64,000 nt of DNA from Paracoccaceae bacterium (GCA_027489355.1 JAIXZY010000012.1:124001-188000), one strand, 5' to 3'. Numbered from the stretch's first letter, positions 26,085 through 35,100 are shown. A program made the numbers and translations. Notes: generated by a model not told the origin, from the letters alone.

Positions 26085-27191
26085 ATGACCTCCGACACCG
26101 ACGCCCGCATCAGCCGCCTTCTTCACCACCGGAAGGCGGGCCTTGCCCTGGGCGACCCCGTGGTCCCCCCGATCTCGACCGCCACCACCTTCCATCTGCC
26201 ACAGGCGCAGGGGGCGGCGCATTACTACGGCCGTTCGGGTCAGCCGACCTGGGACGCTGTCGAGGCGCAGCTGGCGATCCTGGAAGGTGCCGAAACGGTC
26301 ACTTTCCCCTCTGGCATGGCCGCGATCACCGCGGCGCTGGTCTGCACCCTGAAGGCAGGCGCGCGGGTCATGATTCCTTCGGACGGCTACTACGTGACCC
26401 GGCTTCTGGGGCGCGACCTGTTGCAGGTCTATGGAGTCGAAATCGTCCAGGTCCCGACCCTGGAGATGGAGCAGGCGGACTTTGCCGGCTTCCAGGTGAT
26501 CTACATCGAGACGCCCTCGAACCCGGGCCTCGATGTGGTCGACATCGCGGCGCTGGCCCGGAAGGCCCGTCTCGCCGGCGCGCTTCTGATTGCCGACAAC
26601 ACCACGATGACGCCCCTCCTGCAGCGCCCGCTGGACCTTGGGGCCGACCTGGTGGTGGCCGCAGACACCAAGGCCCCGTCCGGCCATTCCGATGCGCTCT
26701 TCGGCCATGTGGCGGGGCGGGACGCGAACCTGATGGCGCGGATCCGGGAATGGCGGCGGCAGTCGGGGTCGGTGCCGGGGCCGTTCGAGGCCTATCTGGT
26801 CCACCGCGGCCTAGAGACGCTGGAGGTTCGGCTGTCCCGCATGTGCGCCTCGGCGGCAGTGATCGCGGAACGCATGGCCGCCCATGCGAAGGTGAGGGGA
26901 CTTCGTTATCCCGGGCTGGCGGGCGATCCCTCGCACAAGGCGGTGGGCGGCCAGATGGCCAATGGCGGCTTCCTGATCGGCTTCGAACTCGGCACTGAAG
27001 CGGAAGCCGAAGGCTTCCTGGCCCGCTGCCCGCTGATCGAACAGGCGACCAGCTTCGGCGGGGTCCATACGGCAGCCGAGCGCCGGGCGCGCTGGGGGGA
27101 TGCCGTGGCAGACGGGTTCATCCGGCTGTCCGTGGGGGTCGAGCCGGTCGAGGCGCTGTGGTCGGCGATCGACGGCGCGCTGGCGGGGTAG
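26085..27191 (+). CDS. PLP-dependent trans-sulfuration enzyme (cystathionine gamma-lyase/synthase family)
   Basis: This 368-residue fold-type I enzyme has YGRSGQPTWDAVEAQLAILE near residue 46 (phosphate-binding Y-x-R from the partner subunit), FPSGMAAI, YIETPSNPGLDVVDI, IADNTTMTPLLQ and the PLP lysine in AADTKAPSGHSD. Reactions could be gamma-elimination, beta-elimination or gamma-replacement on a sulfur amino acid. ATG 26085 has AAGGAG 6 bp upstream. It lies 96 bp after the dehydrogenase and may be read with it. A convergent double-hairpin element follows its stop. Confidence 0.83.
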   Translation: MTSDTDARISRLLHHRKAGLALGDPVVPPISTATTFHLPQAQGAAHYYGRSGQPTWDAVEAQLAILEGAETVTFPSGMAAITAALVCTLKAGARVMIPSDGYYVTRLLGRDLLQVYGVEIVQVPTLEMEQADFAGFQVIYIETPSNPGLDVVDIAALARKARLAGALLIADNTTMTPLLQRPLDLGADLVVAADTKAPSGHSDALFGHVAGRDANLMARIREWRRQSGSVPGPFEAYLVHRGLETLEVRLSRMCASAAVIAERMAAHAKVRGLRYPGLAGDPSHKAVGGQMANGGFLIGFELGTEAEAEGFLARCPLIEQATSFGGVHTAAERRARWGDAVADGFIRLSVGVEPVEALWSAIDGALAG

Positions 27192-27194
27192 GGG

Positions 27195-27245
27195 CCAAAT
27201 TTCTTGAGGAAGAAATTTGCCAAATTCCTTGCTTAAGGAATTTGG
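27195..27245. terminator. AT-rich double hairpin, copy 1
   Basis: Two stem-loops in tandem: AAATTTCTT, GAGG, AAGAAATTT (27197-27218) and CCAAATTCCTT, GCTT, AAGGAATTTGG (27220-27245). They lie between the convergent PLP-enzyme and SDR genes. The very AT-rich stems stand out from the GC-rich surroundings. A bidirectional terminator is likely. A second copy with similar stems is at 31962-32008. Confidence 0.65.
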
Positions 27246-27254
27246 GTCCCAGCG

Positions 27255-27911
27255 TCACAGCGTGTCGAGAATGCGCGCTGCTTCGGCTTGCAGGTCGGCC
27301 AGTTTCGACCGGTCCTCGCCCGGAAAGAACCGCGCCCGGGTGGCGGTGGGCAGGCCCGCCGGGGTGGCGATGACGATGCGGGGGCCGTGCTTTGCGCTTT
27401 CGGCCTGCCAGCTGCGGGCCAGCGCCATCTGGGCAGCTTTCGTCGCGCCATAAGACCCGAAGAACGGCTGTCCCGCCCGGGGATCGTCGAGGAAAAGCGC
27501 AGCCCCGTCCTGCGCACGCAGCAGCGGTTCCACCATCGGGATCAGCATCCCCGTGGCACGCGCGTTGGTCGCCAGCGACTTCTCCCAGTCCTTCTGGTCG
27601 ATGTGGCCGGCCGGGGCCAGCGGGGCCGCATGGATCGCCGCATGAACCCAGAGACCCAACCCGCCCCAGCGGTCGTGAATGCTGCGGCAAAGGTGGCGCA
27701 TCGCGTCGTCGTTGGTGACGTCCATCGGCGCCAGCGTCAGGGTTCCCGCCCCCGGCAGCCGGCTGCGCTTGACCCGGTCGTCGAGGTCCTCAAGGCCGCC
27801 TACGGTTCGGGCCACGGCGACCACGTGCCAGCCGCGCAAGGCGAGTTGTTCAGCCAGAGCGGATCCCAGTCCGCGGGAGGCTCCGGTCACGAGGGCGGTA
27901 TTCTGGGTCAT
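27255..27911 (-). CDS. Short-chain dehydrogenase/reductase
   Basis: This 218-residue SDR has TGASRGLGSALAEQLALRG (cofactor loop, residues 9-27) and YGATK as the catalytic Tyr/Lys motif near residue 155; the usual NNAG is replaced by VHAAIH. The active-site Ser is not clear in FLDDPRAG, so activity may be altered. It ends near the double hairpin shared with the convergent PLP enzyme. Substrate unknown. Confidence 0.75.
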   Translation of the reverse strand: MTQNTALVTGASRGLGSALAEQLALRGWHVVAVARTVGGLEDLDDRVKRSRLPGAGTLTLAPMDVTNDDAMRHLCRSIHDRWGGLGLWVHAAIHAAPLAPAGHIDQKDWEKSLATNARATGMLIPMVEPLLRAQDGAALFLDDPRAGQPFFGSYGATKAAQMALARSWQAESAKHGPRIVIATPAGLPTATRARFFPGEDRSKLADLQAEAARILDTL

Positions 27912-27938
27912 GGGTCAGTCCTTCTGGCAGGCGCGGGA

Positions 27939-27972
27939 GCCTCCGGCGGGAGTATTTTTGAAAAGAGCAAAT
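27939..27972 (+). repeat. Dispersed GGATATTT element, copy 5 (tail with little stem)
   Basis: AGCCTCCGGCGGGAGTATTT (from 27938) is followed by TTGAAAAGAGCAAATG. It has an AGTATTT variant of the tail, like copy 8, and lacks a long stem beyond CCTCCGG/CGGGAG-type pairing. It lies between the SDR start and the DUF1801 stop, opposite to both genes. Confidence 0.6.
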
Positions 27973-27984
27973 GACAAGGGTGGT

Positions 27985-28353
27985 TCAGGACTTGCGACCA
28001 GCACCCGCGGCGATCTCGGCCTGGCGGGCTTCGACGATCCGGCGCAGGAGGCTGTCGGGCAGCCGCCGGTCCGGGGTGAACAGGACGCCGGATTTCGAGG
28101 TCCTGAAGGGAGCGCAGTCGATCTGCGGGATGACGCTGCCGGAATGGGGGTAAAGACCGAGGTGACGGGAGAAAGCCGCATATCCTGCGACCATCTTGCC
28201 GGATGGCGGGGGCTGTCGGAAGCCGGGCATGGCGTAGGACATGACTTCCAGGTGGTCCGGGAGGAGGGTCTTCAGTCGCGCCCGGAGGTCGGTCAGGGCG
28301 GCCCGTTGATCCGGGGGCAGGGCGGCGATGTAGGCGTTGACCTCGTCGCTCAC
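27985..28353 (-). CDS. DUF1801 (YdhG-like) domain protein
   Basis: This 122-residue cytoplasmic protein has the DUF1801 pattern: VNAYIAALPPDQRAALTDLR at the N-terminus, then SYAMPGFRQPP, AAFSRHLGLYPHSG and TPDRRLPDSLLRRIVEARQ. The fold is related to frataxin-like iron chaperones, but function is not established. It starts with GTG overlapping the purF stop by 4 bp, so it is translated from the purF message. Confidence 0.8.
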   Translation of the reverse strand: MSDEVNAYIAALPPDQRAALTDLRARLKTLLPDHLEVMSYAMPGFRQPPPSGKMVAGYAAFSRHLGLYPHSGSVIPQIDCAPFRTSKSGVLFTPDRRLPDSLLRRIVEARQAEIAAGAGRKS

Positions 28354-29813
28354 TCCGCCGCCTTCATCTGGAAGCCTTCCTCGATCTTGTCCGAGGGGGC
28401 CACCGGGTAGTCGCCCGAGAAGCAGGCGTCGCAGAACTTCGGATTCGCAGCGTCGCGACCGGCGGCCTCGCCGGCGGCGCGGTAGAGACCATCGAGCGAG
28501 ATGAACTTGAGCGAATTGACGCCGATCCAGTCGCGCATCTCGTCTTCCGACATCGTCGCGGCCAGGAGTTTCGACCGTTCGGGCGTGTCGACGCCGTAGA
28601 AGCAGGGCCAGGCGGTGGGGGGCGAGGCGATGCGGAAATGGACCTCGGCCGCGCCGGCTTCGAGGATCATGTCCTTGATCTTGCGGCTGGTGGTCCCGCG
28701 CACGACCGAGTCATCGACCAGGATCACCCGCTTGCCCTTGATGAGCGCCCGGTTGACGTTCAGCTTCAGCCGGACGCCCATGTTGCGGATGTGGTCCGTG
28801 GGCTCGATGAAGGTCCGGCCCATGTACTGGTTGCGGATGATCCCCATCGCGTAAGGAATGCCGCTTTCCTGGCTGTAGCCGATGGCGGCAGGCGTCCCGC
28901 TATCCGGCACCGGGCAAACGAGGTCGGCATCCACCGGGGCCTCGCGCGCCAGTTCCACGCCGATCTGGCGGCGGGTCTCATAGACCGAGCGGCCGCCGAT
29001 GATGCTGTCAGGGCGGCTGAAATAGACGTTCTCGAAGATGCAGAACCGCGACTTGGCCGGGGTGAAGGGGCGGGTCGAGTTGACGTTGTTCCCCTCGATC
29101 ACCACCATCTCGCCGGGCTCGATCTCGCGGACGAACTCGGCCCCGATGATGTCGAGGCCGCAGGTCTCCGAGGACAAGGCCCAGCCGGAGTCGCCGATCC
29201 GGCCCAGCACCAGCGGGCGCACGCCCAGCGGGTCGCGCACGCCGATCAGCTTGGTGCGTGTCATGGCGACGACCGAGAACGCGCCCTCGACCCGGCGGAG
29301 CGCGTCCTTGATGCGTTCGGCCAGCGTCTTCTGGATCGACCTGGCCATCAGGTGGATGATGCATTCGCTGTCCGAGGAGGACTGGAAGATCGACCCGCGC
29401 TCGATCAGCTCGCGCCGCAGGGCGCTGGCATTGGTCAGGTTCCCGTTGTGCGCGATGGCGCAGCCGCCCATCGAGAATTCGCCGAAGAAGGGCTGCACGT
29501 CGCGGATCGCGGTCGCGCCCTTGGACCCGGCGGTGGAATAGCGGACATGCCCGATCGCGAGAGATCCCGGCAGCGTGTCCATCACGTCCGCCTTGGTGAA
29601 GTTGTCGCGGACATAGCCGAAGCGGCGGGCAGAGTTGAAACCGTGCTCGGGGTGGTAGCAGACTATCCCCCCGGCCTCTTGCCCGCGATGCTGAAGCGCG
29701 TGCAGGCCAAGGGCCACGAAGTTCGAGGCATCGGCCACGCCGGTGACGCCGAAAATGCCGCATTCCTCCTTCAGCTTGTCGTCATCGAAGGGGTGGGAGC
29801 GGAAGGGGGCCAT
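28350..29813 (-). CDS. purF: Amidophosphoribosyltransferase PurF
   Basis: This 487-residue enzyme catalyses the committed step of purine synthesis, PRPP plus glutamine to phosphoribosylamine. The class II glutaminase nucleophile is Cys18 in EECGIFGV, exposed after removal of a short propeptide; HRGQEAGG, the PRPP-binding VILVDDSVVRGTTS and the C-terminal CDACFSGDYP follow. ATG 29813 is chosen; the upstream extension to 29873 is unlike the family. cvpA lies upstream on the same strand, as in many bacteria. Confidence 0.96.
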   Translation of the reverse strand: MAPFRSHPFDDDKLKEECGIFGVTGVADASNFVALGLHALQHRGQEAGGIVCYHPEHGFNSARRFGYVRDNFTKADVMDTLPGSLAIGHVRYSTAGSKGATAIRDVQPFFGEFSMGGCAIAHNGNLTNASALRRELIERGSIFQSSSDSECIIHLMARSIQKTLAERIKDALRRVEGAFSVVAMTRTKLIGVRDPLGVRPLVLGRIGDSGWALSSETCGLDIIGAEFVREIEPGEMVVIEGNNVNSTRPFTPAKSRFCIFENVYFSRPDSIIGGRSVYETRRQIGVELAREAPVDADLVCPVPDSGTPAAIGYSQESGIPYAMGIIRNQYMGRTFIEPTDHIRNMGVRLKLNVNRALIKGKRVILVDDSVVRGTTSRKIKDMILEAGAAEVHFRIASPPTAWPCFYGVDTPERSKLLAATMSEDEMRDWIGVNSLKFISLDGLYRAAGEAAGRDAANPKFCDACFSGDYPVAPSDKIEEGFQMKAAE

Positions 29814-29894
29814 GCGTCCGAATCCTGTCCTTGGCGTTGCCGGCTGTTTACGGCAGAGCCTCGGGGCTGTCACGCCCCGAAACGCCGGGAGGGA

Positions 29895-30521
29895 TCACGG
29901 ATTGGTGGCAGGCGCTTCCGTCGCCGGGGCAGTCGGAGCGGGCGCAGTCTGGATGGTCGGAGCGGTGCCGGTCGCGCAGACATTGGTCAGGTCATTGTAG
30001 CGGTCGACGATCCAGCCCGGCGCGTCGGTGGGAATGTTCTCGTTGATCTGGGCCTGAAAGTTGGCGAAGACCAGCGCAGTGCGGGAATTGTCGATCATCT
30101 CGATCTTCTGGTCGGCCAGGACGCGGTCATAGACGATGAAGGCGATGGCAATCAGCAGGATGCCCCGCGCCGCGCCGAACAGGAAACCAAGCGCCTGGTC
30201 GATCCCGCCAAGCGCCGACCGCTGCACCGCACCGGAAAACAGCGGCGTGAACAGGGCGGCGACGATCAGACCAACGACGAAGACGCCGGCGAAGGCGGCA
30301 ACCACCGAAAGCTCGCAGCTGTCGGACAGGAACTCGCCCACTACGGGCAGTTCCTTGACCAGGGGCTGCACTCCGGGGGCGAAGTAGTAGGCGGCGACGG
30401 CGGCCCCGATCCAGCCCAGGATCGCCATCAGCTCGCGCACCAGTCCGCGCGAGAAGGCGAGAATGGCCGAAAGAATGATGATGAGCGCGGCACCACCATC
30501 GACTGCGGTCAGGTTTTCCAT
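29895..30521 (-). CDS. cvpA: CvpA family inner-membrane protein
   Basis: This 208-residue protein has four membrane segments (about residues 8-25, 30-50, 65-88 and 105-125) with the family pattern VDGGAALIIILSAILAFSRG at the N-terminus and GLVREL. E. coli CvpA is needed for colicin V production and envelope stress tolerance. The C-terminal 60 residues are Ala/Pro/Thr-rich and periplasmic or disordered. It is upstream of purF by 81 bp and downstream of radA by 33 bp, the usual arrangement in this order. Confidence 0.88.
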   Translation of the reverse strand: MENLTAVDGGAALIIILSAILAFSRGLVRELMAILGWIGAAVAAYYFAPGVQPLVKELPVVGEFLSDSCELSVVAAFAGVFVVGLIVAALFTPLFSGAVQRSALGGIDQALGFLFGAARGILLIAIAFIVYDRVLADQKIEMIDNSRTALVFANFQAQINENIPTDAPGWIVDRYNDLTNVCATGTAPTIQTAPAPTAPATEAPATNP

Positions 30522-30554
30522 CCGTTACGTTCCCATCCATTCTTTTTCAAGGGC

Positions 30555-31910
30555 TTATCCTGCCCCGAACATTTCGCCCACAAAAGCCGTCAGGTCGGGC
30601 ATCTGCCGCACAGTCAGGCCTGCGGCCCCCTCGATCTTCGAATGGGACGGCAGCGTTGCCTGTGAGAAACCAAGTTTCGACGCTTCTTTCAACCTGTTTT
30701 CGGTCTGGCCCACCGGGCGCAAGGCCCCGGAAAGGCTGATCTCTCCGAAAAGCACCATGTCGGGCGGGATCGCCACGTCCTCGCGTGCCGACAGCAGCGC
30801 CCCGGCCACGGCAAGGTCGGCGGCGGGTTCGTTGACCCGCAGCCCGCCGGCCACGTTCAGAAACACGTCCAGCCCGGTGAAAGGGATGCCGCAGCGCGCC
30901 TCGAGCACCGCGAGGATGGTCGAGACCCGGCCGCTGTCGAGGCCCACCACCGTGCGGCGCGGGCTCGCCAGCGTCGAGGGCGCGACGAGGGCCTGGATCT
31001 CGGTCAGGACGGGGCGGGTCCCCTCGATCCCGGCGAAGACCGCGCTGCCGGGGGCCGGCTGGTCGCGGTTGGCCAGGAACAGGGCCGAGGGGTTCGGGAC
31101 CTGGGCAAGGCCGCCGCCCGTCATCTCGAAAACGCCGATCTCGTCCGCGGGGCCGAAGCGGTTCTTCACCGCGCGCAGGATGCGGAACTGATGCCCACGC
31201 TCGCCCTCGAAATAGAGGACGGTATCGACCATGTGCTCGACCACGCGCGGACCGGCGATCTGGCCTTCCTTGGTGACATGGCCGACCAGGATCACCGCGA
31301 CCCCGCGCCGCTTGGCGAAGGTCACCAGCTCATGCGCCGCCGCGCGGACCTGGCTGACCGAGCCGGGCGCGGCCTCGACCGTGTCGAGCCACATGGTCTG
31401 GATCGAGTCGATGATCGCCAGCGCCGGGCGTTCCGCGTCGAGCGTGGTCAGGATATCCCGCAGGCTGGTCTCTGCGCCAAGGCCCACGGGCGCATCGGTC
31501 AGGCCCAGCCGCTGCGCCCGCATCCGCACCTGCGCGCTGGCCTCTTCGCCGGAGATGTAGAGGCATTTCAGCCCCTTGCGCGCGAAGCTTGCCGCGGCTT
31601 GCAACAGGAGCGTCGACTTTCCGATCCCCGGATCGCCGCCGACGAGGATGGCCGAGGCCGGGACAAGGCCCCCGCCCAGCACCCGGTCCAGCTCCTCGAT
31701 CCCCGAGGAGGCGCGGGGCGGGGGGGCTTCCTCGGTCGCAAGATCGGTCAGCGGAATCTGGCGGCCCTTGGCACCCAGCGATTTCGGCCCGCTGGACAAC
31801 GGGGCCTCTTCGACGATGGTGTTCCACCCGCCGCAGGCGTCACATTTGCCGGCCCATTTGCGATAGGCGGCACCGCAGACAGTGCAGGTGAACGAGGCGG
31901 TCTGTTTCAT
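30555..31910 (-). CDS. radA: DNA repair protein RadA
   Basis: This 451-residue RecA-like helicase helps process recombination intermediates. An N-terminal C4 zinc finger (CTVCGAAYRKWAGKCDACGG, residues 9-28) precedes Walker A GGDPGIGKST, Walker B-like LAIIDSIQTM, the RadA-specific KNRFG motif (VKNRFGPADE) and a C-terminal Lon-protease-like domain with GGLRVNEPAADLA. Length is normal. It is read leftward before cvpA. Confidence 0.95.
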   Translation of the reverse strand: MKQTASFTCTVCGAAYRKWAGKCDACGGWNTIVEEAPLSSGPKSLGAKGRQIPLTDLATEEAPPPRASSGIEELDRVLGGGLVPASAILVGGDPGIGKSTLLLQAAASFARKGLKCLYISGEEASAQVRMRAQRLGLTDAPVGLGAETSLRDILTTLDAERPALAIIDSIQTMWLDTVEAAPGSVSQVRAAAHELVTFAKRRGVAVILVGHVTKEGQIAGPRVVEHMVDTVLYFEGERGHQFRILRAVKNRFGPADEIGVFEMTGGGLAQVPNPSALFLANRDQPAPGSAVFAGIEGTRPVLTEIQALVAPSTLASPRRTVVGLDSGRVSTILAVLEARCGIPFTGLDVFLNVAGGLRVNEPAADLAVAGALLSAREDVAIPPDMVLFGEISLSGALRPVGQTENRLKEASKLGFSQATLPSHSKIEGAAGLTVRQMPDLTAFVGEMFGAG

Positions 31911-31961
31911 CGGGCGCGACAGTGACGGGTCTTTGGGGCAGGATCAAGGCGATGGGAGAAC

Positions 31962-32008
31962 AAGAATTTTAAGGAAAATTCTTGGTAAATTCCTTGAGGA
32001 AGGAATTT
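31962..32008. terminator. AT-rich double hairpin, copy 2
   Basis: Two tandem stem-loops: AAGAATTTT, AAGG, AAAATTCTT (31962-31983) and AAATTCCTT, GAGG, AAGGAATTT (31987-32008). They lie between the PqiA-like gene stop and radA start, both leftward, so they would end PqiA transcription before radA. The second hairpin shares its stem core and GAGG loop with parts of copy 1. Confidence 0.65.
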
Positions 32009-32022
32009 GGGCTCTGCCTGGC

Positions 32023-32448
32023 TCAGGCGGTCGGTCTCGATTTCCACGAGATCAGGATCTGGGCCAGGATGCAGCCGGTGAACAGGTAAAGCCCCCAGGC
32101 CGTCTCGACCGTGACATGGCCCGCGCCCTTGGCGAGTACGATGTAGAGCGCGATCAGGAACATGTCGGCCATCGCGAGCTTGCCGAGGACCTCGAGCACC
32201 GGCAGGACGCGCGGCGACAGCAGCCGCCAGTGCAGCAGCGCAAGACCGATCGTCTTGGCATAAGGAGCGAAGATCGCGAGAAAGGTGACCGCCAGCGCCA
32301 GGGCTGCATCCGTCTCCCACAGCGACTGCAGGCCGGTGATCACGCTGATCTCGTCCATGCCGAAGACGGGCAGGAGCGCCGCGCGCAGAAGCGGCGCGAA
32401 CCAGGCGATGGGGAACAGGATCAGCAGCGCGAGGTTCAGGTATTTCAC
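32023..32448 (-). CDS. Paraquat-inducible protein A (PqiA) family membrane protein
   Basis: This 141-residue protein has four membrane segments and the PqiA core GKLAMADMFLIALYIVLAKG, equivalent to the G-x-W-S-M-x-D-V-F motif. It is shorter than two-domain PqiA, as in the single-domain members found in alphaproteobacteria. It starts with GTG at 32448. It lies downstream of mlaE-mlaF, and PqiA proteins work with MCE-domain lipid transporters, so a link to envelope lipid transport is plausible but inferred. Confidence 0.8.
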   Translation of the reverse strand: MKYLNLALLILFPIAWFAPLLRAALLPVFGMDEISVITGLQSLWETDAALALAVTFLAIFAPYAKTIGLALLHWRLLSPRVLPVLEVLGKLAMADMFLIALYIVLAKGAGHVTVETAWGLYLFTGCILAQILISWKSRPTA

Positions 32449-32474
32449 CGGCAGGTCCCCGGACTTGCGGCGGA

Positions 32475-32528
32475 CTGGAGGGTTTCACACCCTCCAGACC
32501 TCCCGTGGGATATTTGGAGAAGGGAAAG
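32475..32528 (+). repeat. Dispersed hairpin-plus-GGATATTT element, copy 6
   Basis: The stem CTGGAGGGT, loop TTCAC, ACCCTCCAG (32475-32497) is followed by ACCTCCCGTG and the tail GGATATTTGGAGAAGGGAAA (from 32507) then G. The TTCAC loop is identical to that of copy 8, whose arms are CCGGGGGGT/ACCCCCCGG: arm bases differ but stay paired. It lies between the PqiA-like gene and mlaF, opposite to both. Confidence 0.8.
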
Positions 32529-32531
32529 CCA

Positions 32532-33278
32532 TCAGCGGACGGATTCGATCGGGCCGTCGGCGCGGCCGTGGATGAACTGCTGCACATAGGGGTCGTCGGT
32601 GGCGTCCAGTTCACTTACCGGGCCGGTCCAGCGGATCACCCCGCCGTGCAGCATGGCGACGGTATCGGCGATGGCGCGGACCGAGGACATGTCGTGGGTG
32701 ATGGTCATCGCGGTCGCGCCCATCTCGACCACGATCTCGCGGATCAGGGCGTTGATGACGCCGGACATGATCGGGTCGAGGCCCGTCGTGGGCTCGTCGA
32801 AGAAGATGATCTCGGGCTCGGCGGCGATGGCCCGGGCGAGGCCCACGCGTTTCTGCATCCCGCCAGAGAGTTCGGCCGGGAAGAGGTCGGCGGTCGCGGG
32901 CTTCAGTCCGACGCGGCGCAGCTTCTCGACCGCGACCGCGCGCGCGGCCTCCTTGGGCAGGGCCTTCGGGCCGCGGACAAGCCGGAAGGCCACGTTCTCC
33001 CACACGCGGAGCGAGTCGAAGAGCGCGCCGCCCTGGAACAGCATCCCGAAACGCGACAGGAAGGCGTCGCGGTCGGCTTTCGTCACATCCTGGCCGTCCA
33101 GCGTGATCGTGCCGCTGTCGGGCCGGACCAGGCCAAGGATGCACTTCAACAGGACGGACTTCCCCGTCCCCGATCCGCCGATGATGACCATCGACGACCC
33201 CGATGCGATGTTCAGGTTCACGCCCTGCAGGACGCGGTTGTCGCCGAACCGCTTATGGACCTGGTGCAGTTCGATCAT
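32532..33278 (-). CDS. mlaF: Phospholipid ABC transporter ATP-binding protein MlaF
   Basis: This 248-residue ATPase has Walker A GGSGTGKS (residues 35-42), LSGGMQKRVGLARA signature and IIFFDEPTTGLDPI Walker B with the long MlaF/TtgA-type GLDPIMSGVI. It drives lipid exchange between membranes with permease MlaE. The ATG overlaps the mlaE stop. The usual next genes (MCE-domain mlaD, mlaC, mlaB) are not seen in this window. Confidence 0.88.
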   Translation of the reverse strand: MIELHQVHKRFGDNRVLQGVNLNIASGSSMVIIGGSGTGKSVLLKCILGLVRPDSGTITLDGQDVTKADRDAFLSRFGMLFQGGALFDSLRVWENVAFRLVRGPKALPKEAARAVAVEKLRRVGLKPATADLFPAELSGGMQKRVGLARAIAAEPEIIFFDEPTTGLDPIMSGVINALIREIVVEMGATAMTITHDMSSVRAIADTVAMLHGGVIRWTGPVSELDATDDPYVQQFIHGRADGPIESVR

Positions 33279-34054
33279 GAGGAGAAGAACACCTCGGTAA
33301 GAAGGTAGTTCGCCGCCAGGATCAGCACGCTGGCGGAAACCACCGCGGCCTTGGTCGCCGCGCCGACGCCCTGCGCCCCGCGGGCCGAGGACATGCCGTG
33401 GTAGCAGCCCATCAGCGCCACGATGAAGCCGAAGACCGCGCCCTTCACCAGGCCCGACCCGATGTCCCAGCCTTCCAGGAAGTCGACCGTGTTCTTCAGG
33501 TAGGCGGCCGAGTTGAAGTCGAGCCGCGTGATCCCCACGAGCCAGCCGCCCATGATGCCGATGGCGTCGCCGGTTGCGACCAGCACCGGCATGGCCAAGG
33601 TGGCGGCAAGGACACGGGGAACCGCAAGGTATTTCAGCGGGTTGGTCGACAGCGTCACCAGTGCGTCGATCTGTTCGGTCACCTTCATCGTGCCGATCTC
33701 GGCCGCGATGGAAGACGCCACCCGGGCTGCGACCATCAACCCGCCCAGCACCGGCCCAAGCTCTCGCGTCATGCCGATGGCGACGATCGAGGGGACGACG
33801 GATTCGGCGTTGAAGCGCGACCCGCCCGCATAGATCTGCAGGGCCAGCGCGCCGCCGGTGAAGATCGCGGTCAGGCCCACGACGGGCAGCGAATACCAGC
33901 CGATCTGCAGCAGCGATGCGCCAAGCTCACGCAGGTAGAAGGGCGGGCGCAGGATATGGCCCAGCACCGCAACCGCGAACAGGACGACCCGTCCGACCGA
34001 GGCGACGGCACGCAGGACCGGGCGGCCAAGCGACCCGAGGGTCGTCTCGATCAT
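33275..34054 (-). CDS. mlaE: Phospholipid ABC transporter permease MlaE
   Basis: This 259-residue MlaE-family permease has five to six membrane segments, with [20 protein letters not shown] near residue 53 and the family block [20 protein letters not shown] followed by [14 protein letters not shown]. It pairs with MlaF; coding regions overlap by 4 bp on both sides (alr upstream, mlaF downstream). The alr-mlaE-mlaF order puts cell-wall precursor supply and outer-membrane lipid homeostasis on one message. Confidence 0.88.
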   Translation of the reverse strand: MIETTLGSLGRPVLRAVASVGRVVLFAVAVLGHILRPPFYLRELGASLLQIGWYSLPVVGLTAIFTGGALALQIYAGGSRFNAESVVPSIVAIGMTRELGPVLGGLMVAARVASSIAAEIGTMKVTEQIDALVTLSTNPLKYLAVPRVLAATLAMPVLVATGDAIGIMGGWLVGITRLDFNSAAYLKNTVDFLEGWDIGSGLVKGAVFGFIVALMGCYHGMSSARGAQGVGAATKAAVVSASVLILAANYLLTEVFFSS

Positions 34055-35100
34055 GCCGGACGCTCCTGGTAGCGGCGGGTGTACCGGGGGCCGAGCGCCG
34101 TCAGAAGCTCGTATCCGATGGTGCCCGCCATGTCGGCCAGCGCATCGACAGACTGGTCGGGACCAAGGATGTCCAGCGACTTCGGCACTTCGGGCAGGTG
34201 GCTGATGTCCACCGTGATCAGGTCCATCGAGACGCGCCCGACAAGGGGGCAGGGCGTGTCACCGTCCCAGAGTTGCGCCCGGTTGGACAGCGTCCGCGGC
34301 AACCCGTCGGCATAGCCCGCCGCGACCGTGGCGATCAGCGCGGGCCGGTCGGCGACCCAGGTGCAGCCGTAGCCGACCGCCTCGCCCGGGGCGACCTCGC
34401 GGGTCTGGATCACCGGCAGCGACAAGGTCAGGGCGGGGATTGCAGCCTCGTAGGGAAGGCCGCCGTAAAGGCCGATGCCGGGGCGCGTCAGGTCGAAGTG
34501 GTACCGCGATCCCAGCAGGATCCCCCCCGTCGCCGCCAGGCTGCGGGGCAGGCCGGTGCCCTCCGTCATCTCGTGGAAGGCGCGCAGCTGCGCCTCGTTC
34601 AGCGGATGGTCCGGCTCGTCCGCACAGGCGAGGTGGCTCATCAGCAGTTCCGGCCCCGCCTCGACCAGGATCGGGGCCACGGCCTGCCATTCCAGCATCT
34701 CGACGCCAAGGCGGTTCATGCCGGTGTCAAGCTGCACCCCGAACGGATGACCGGGCAGCGATTCGAGGTGGCGGGTGATCTGCTCCAGGCTGTTCAGCAT
34801 GGGCGTCAGATCCAGGTCGTGGATCATCTCGGTATCGCCGGCCATGTGGCCCGACAGGATTGCGATCTGCGGGCCGGGTCCCAGGGCCTGGCGGACAGCT
34901 GCGCCTTCCTCGGCCAGGGCCACGAAGAACCGCCGTGCGCCGGCATTGGCCAGCGCGCGGGCCACCCGCGTCGCACCAAGCCCGTAGGCATCGGCTTTCA
35001 CCACCGCCGCAGTCTGCACCCCGGCACCGGACATCCGGTCCAGCGCGCGCCAGTTCGCGGCAATGGCATCGAGGTCAATGGTCAGGGTTCCGCTCGCCAT
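34051..35100 (-). CDS. alr: Alanine racemase Alr
   Basis: This 349-residue fold-type III PLP enzyme makes D-alanine for peptidoglycan. The PLP lysine is in [13 protein letters not shown] (residue about 34), and the C-terminal domain has [17 protein letters not shown] with the SMD motif and the base tyrosine region [10 protein letters not shown]. Length fits the family. It heads the leftward alr-mlaE-mlaF run, divergent from the metal ATPase. Confidence 0.92.
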   Translation of the reverse strand: MASGTLTIDLDAIAANWRALDRMSGAGVQTAAVVKADAYGLGATRVARALANAGARRFFVALAEEGAAVRQALGPGPQIAILSGHMAGDTEMIHDLDLTPMLNSLEQITRHLESLPGHPFGVQLDTGMNRLGVEMLEWQAVAPILVEAGPELLMSHLACADEPDHPLNEAQLRAFHEMTEGTGLPRSLAATGGILLGSRYHFDLTRPGIGLYGGLPYEAAIPALTLSLPVIQTREVAPGEAVGYGCTWVADRPALIATVAAGYADGLPRTLSNRAQLWDGDTPCPLVGRVSMDLITVDISHLPEVPKSLDILGPDQSVDALADMAGTIGYELLTALGPRYTRRYQERPA

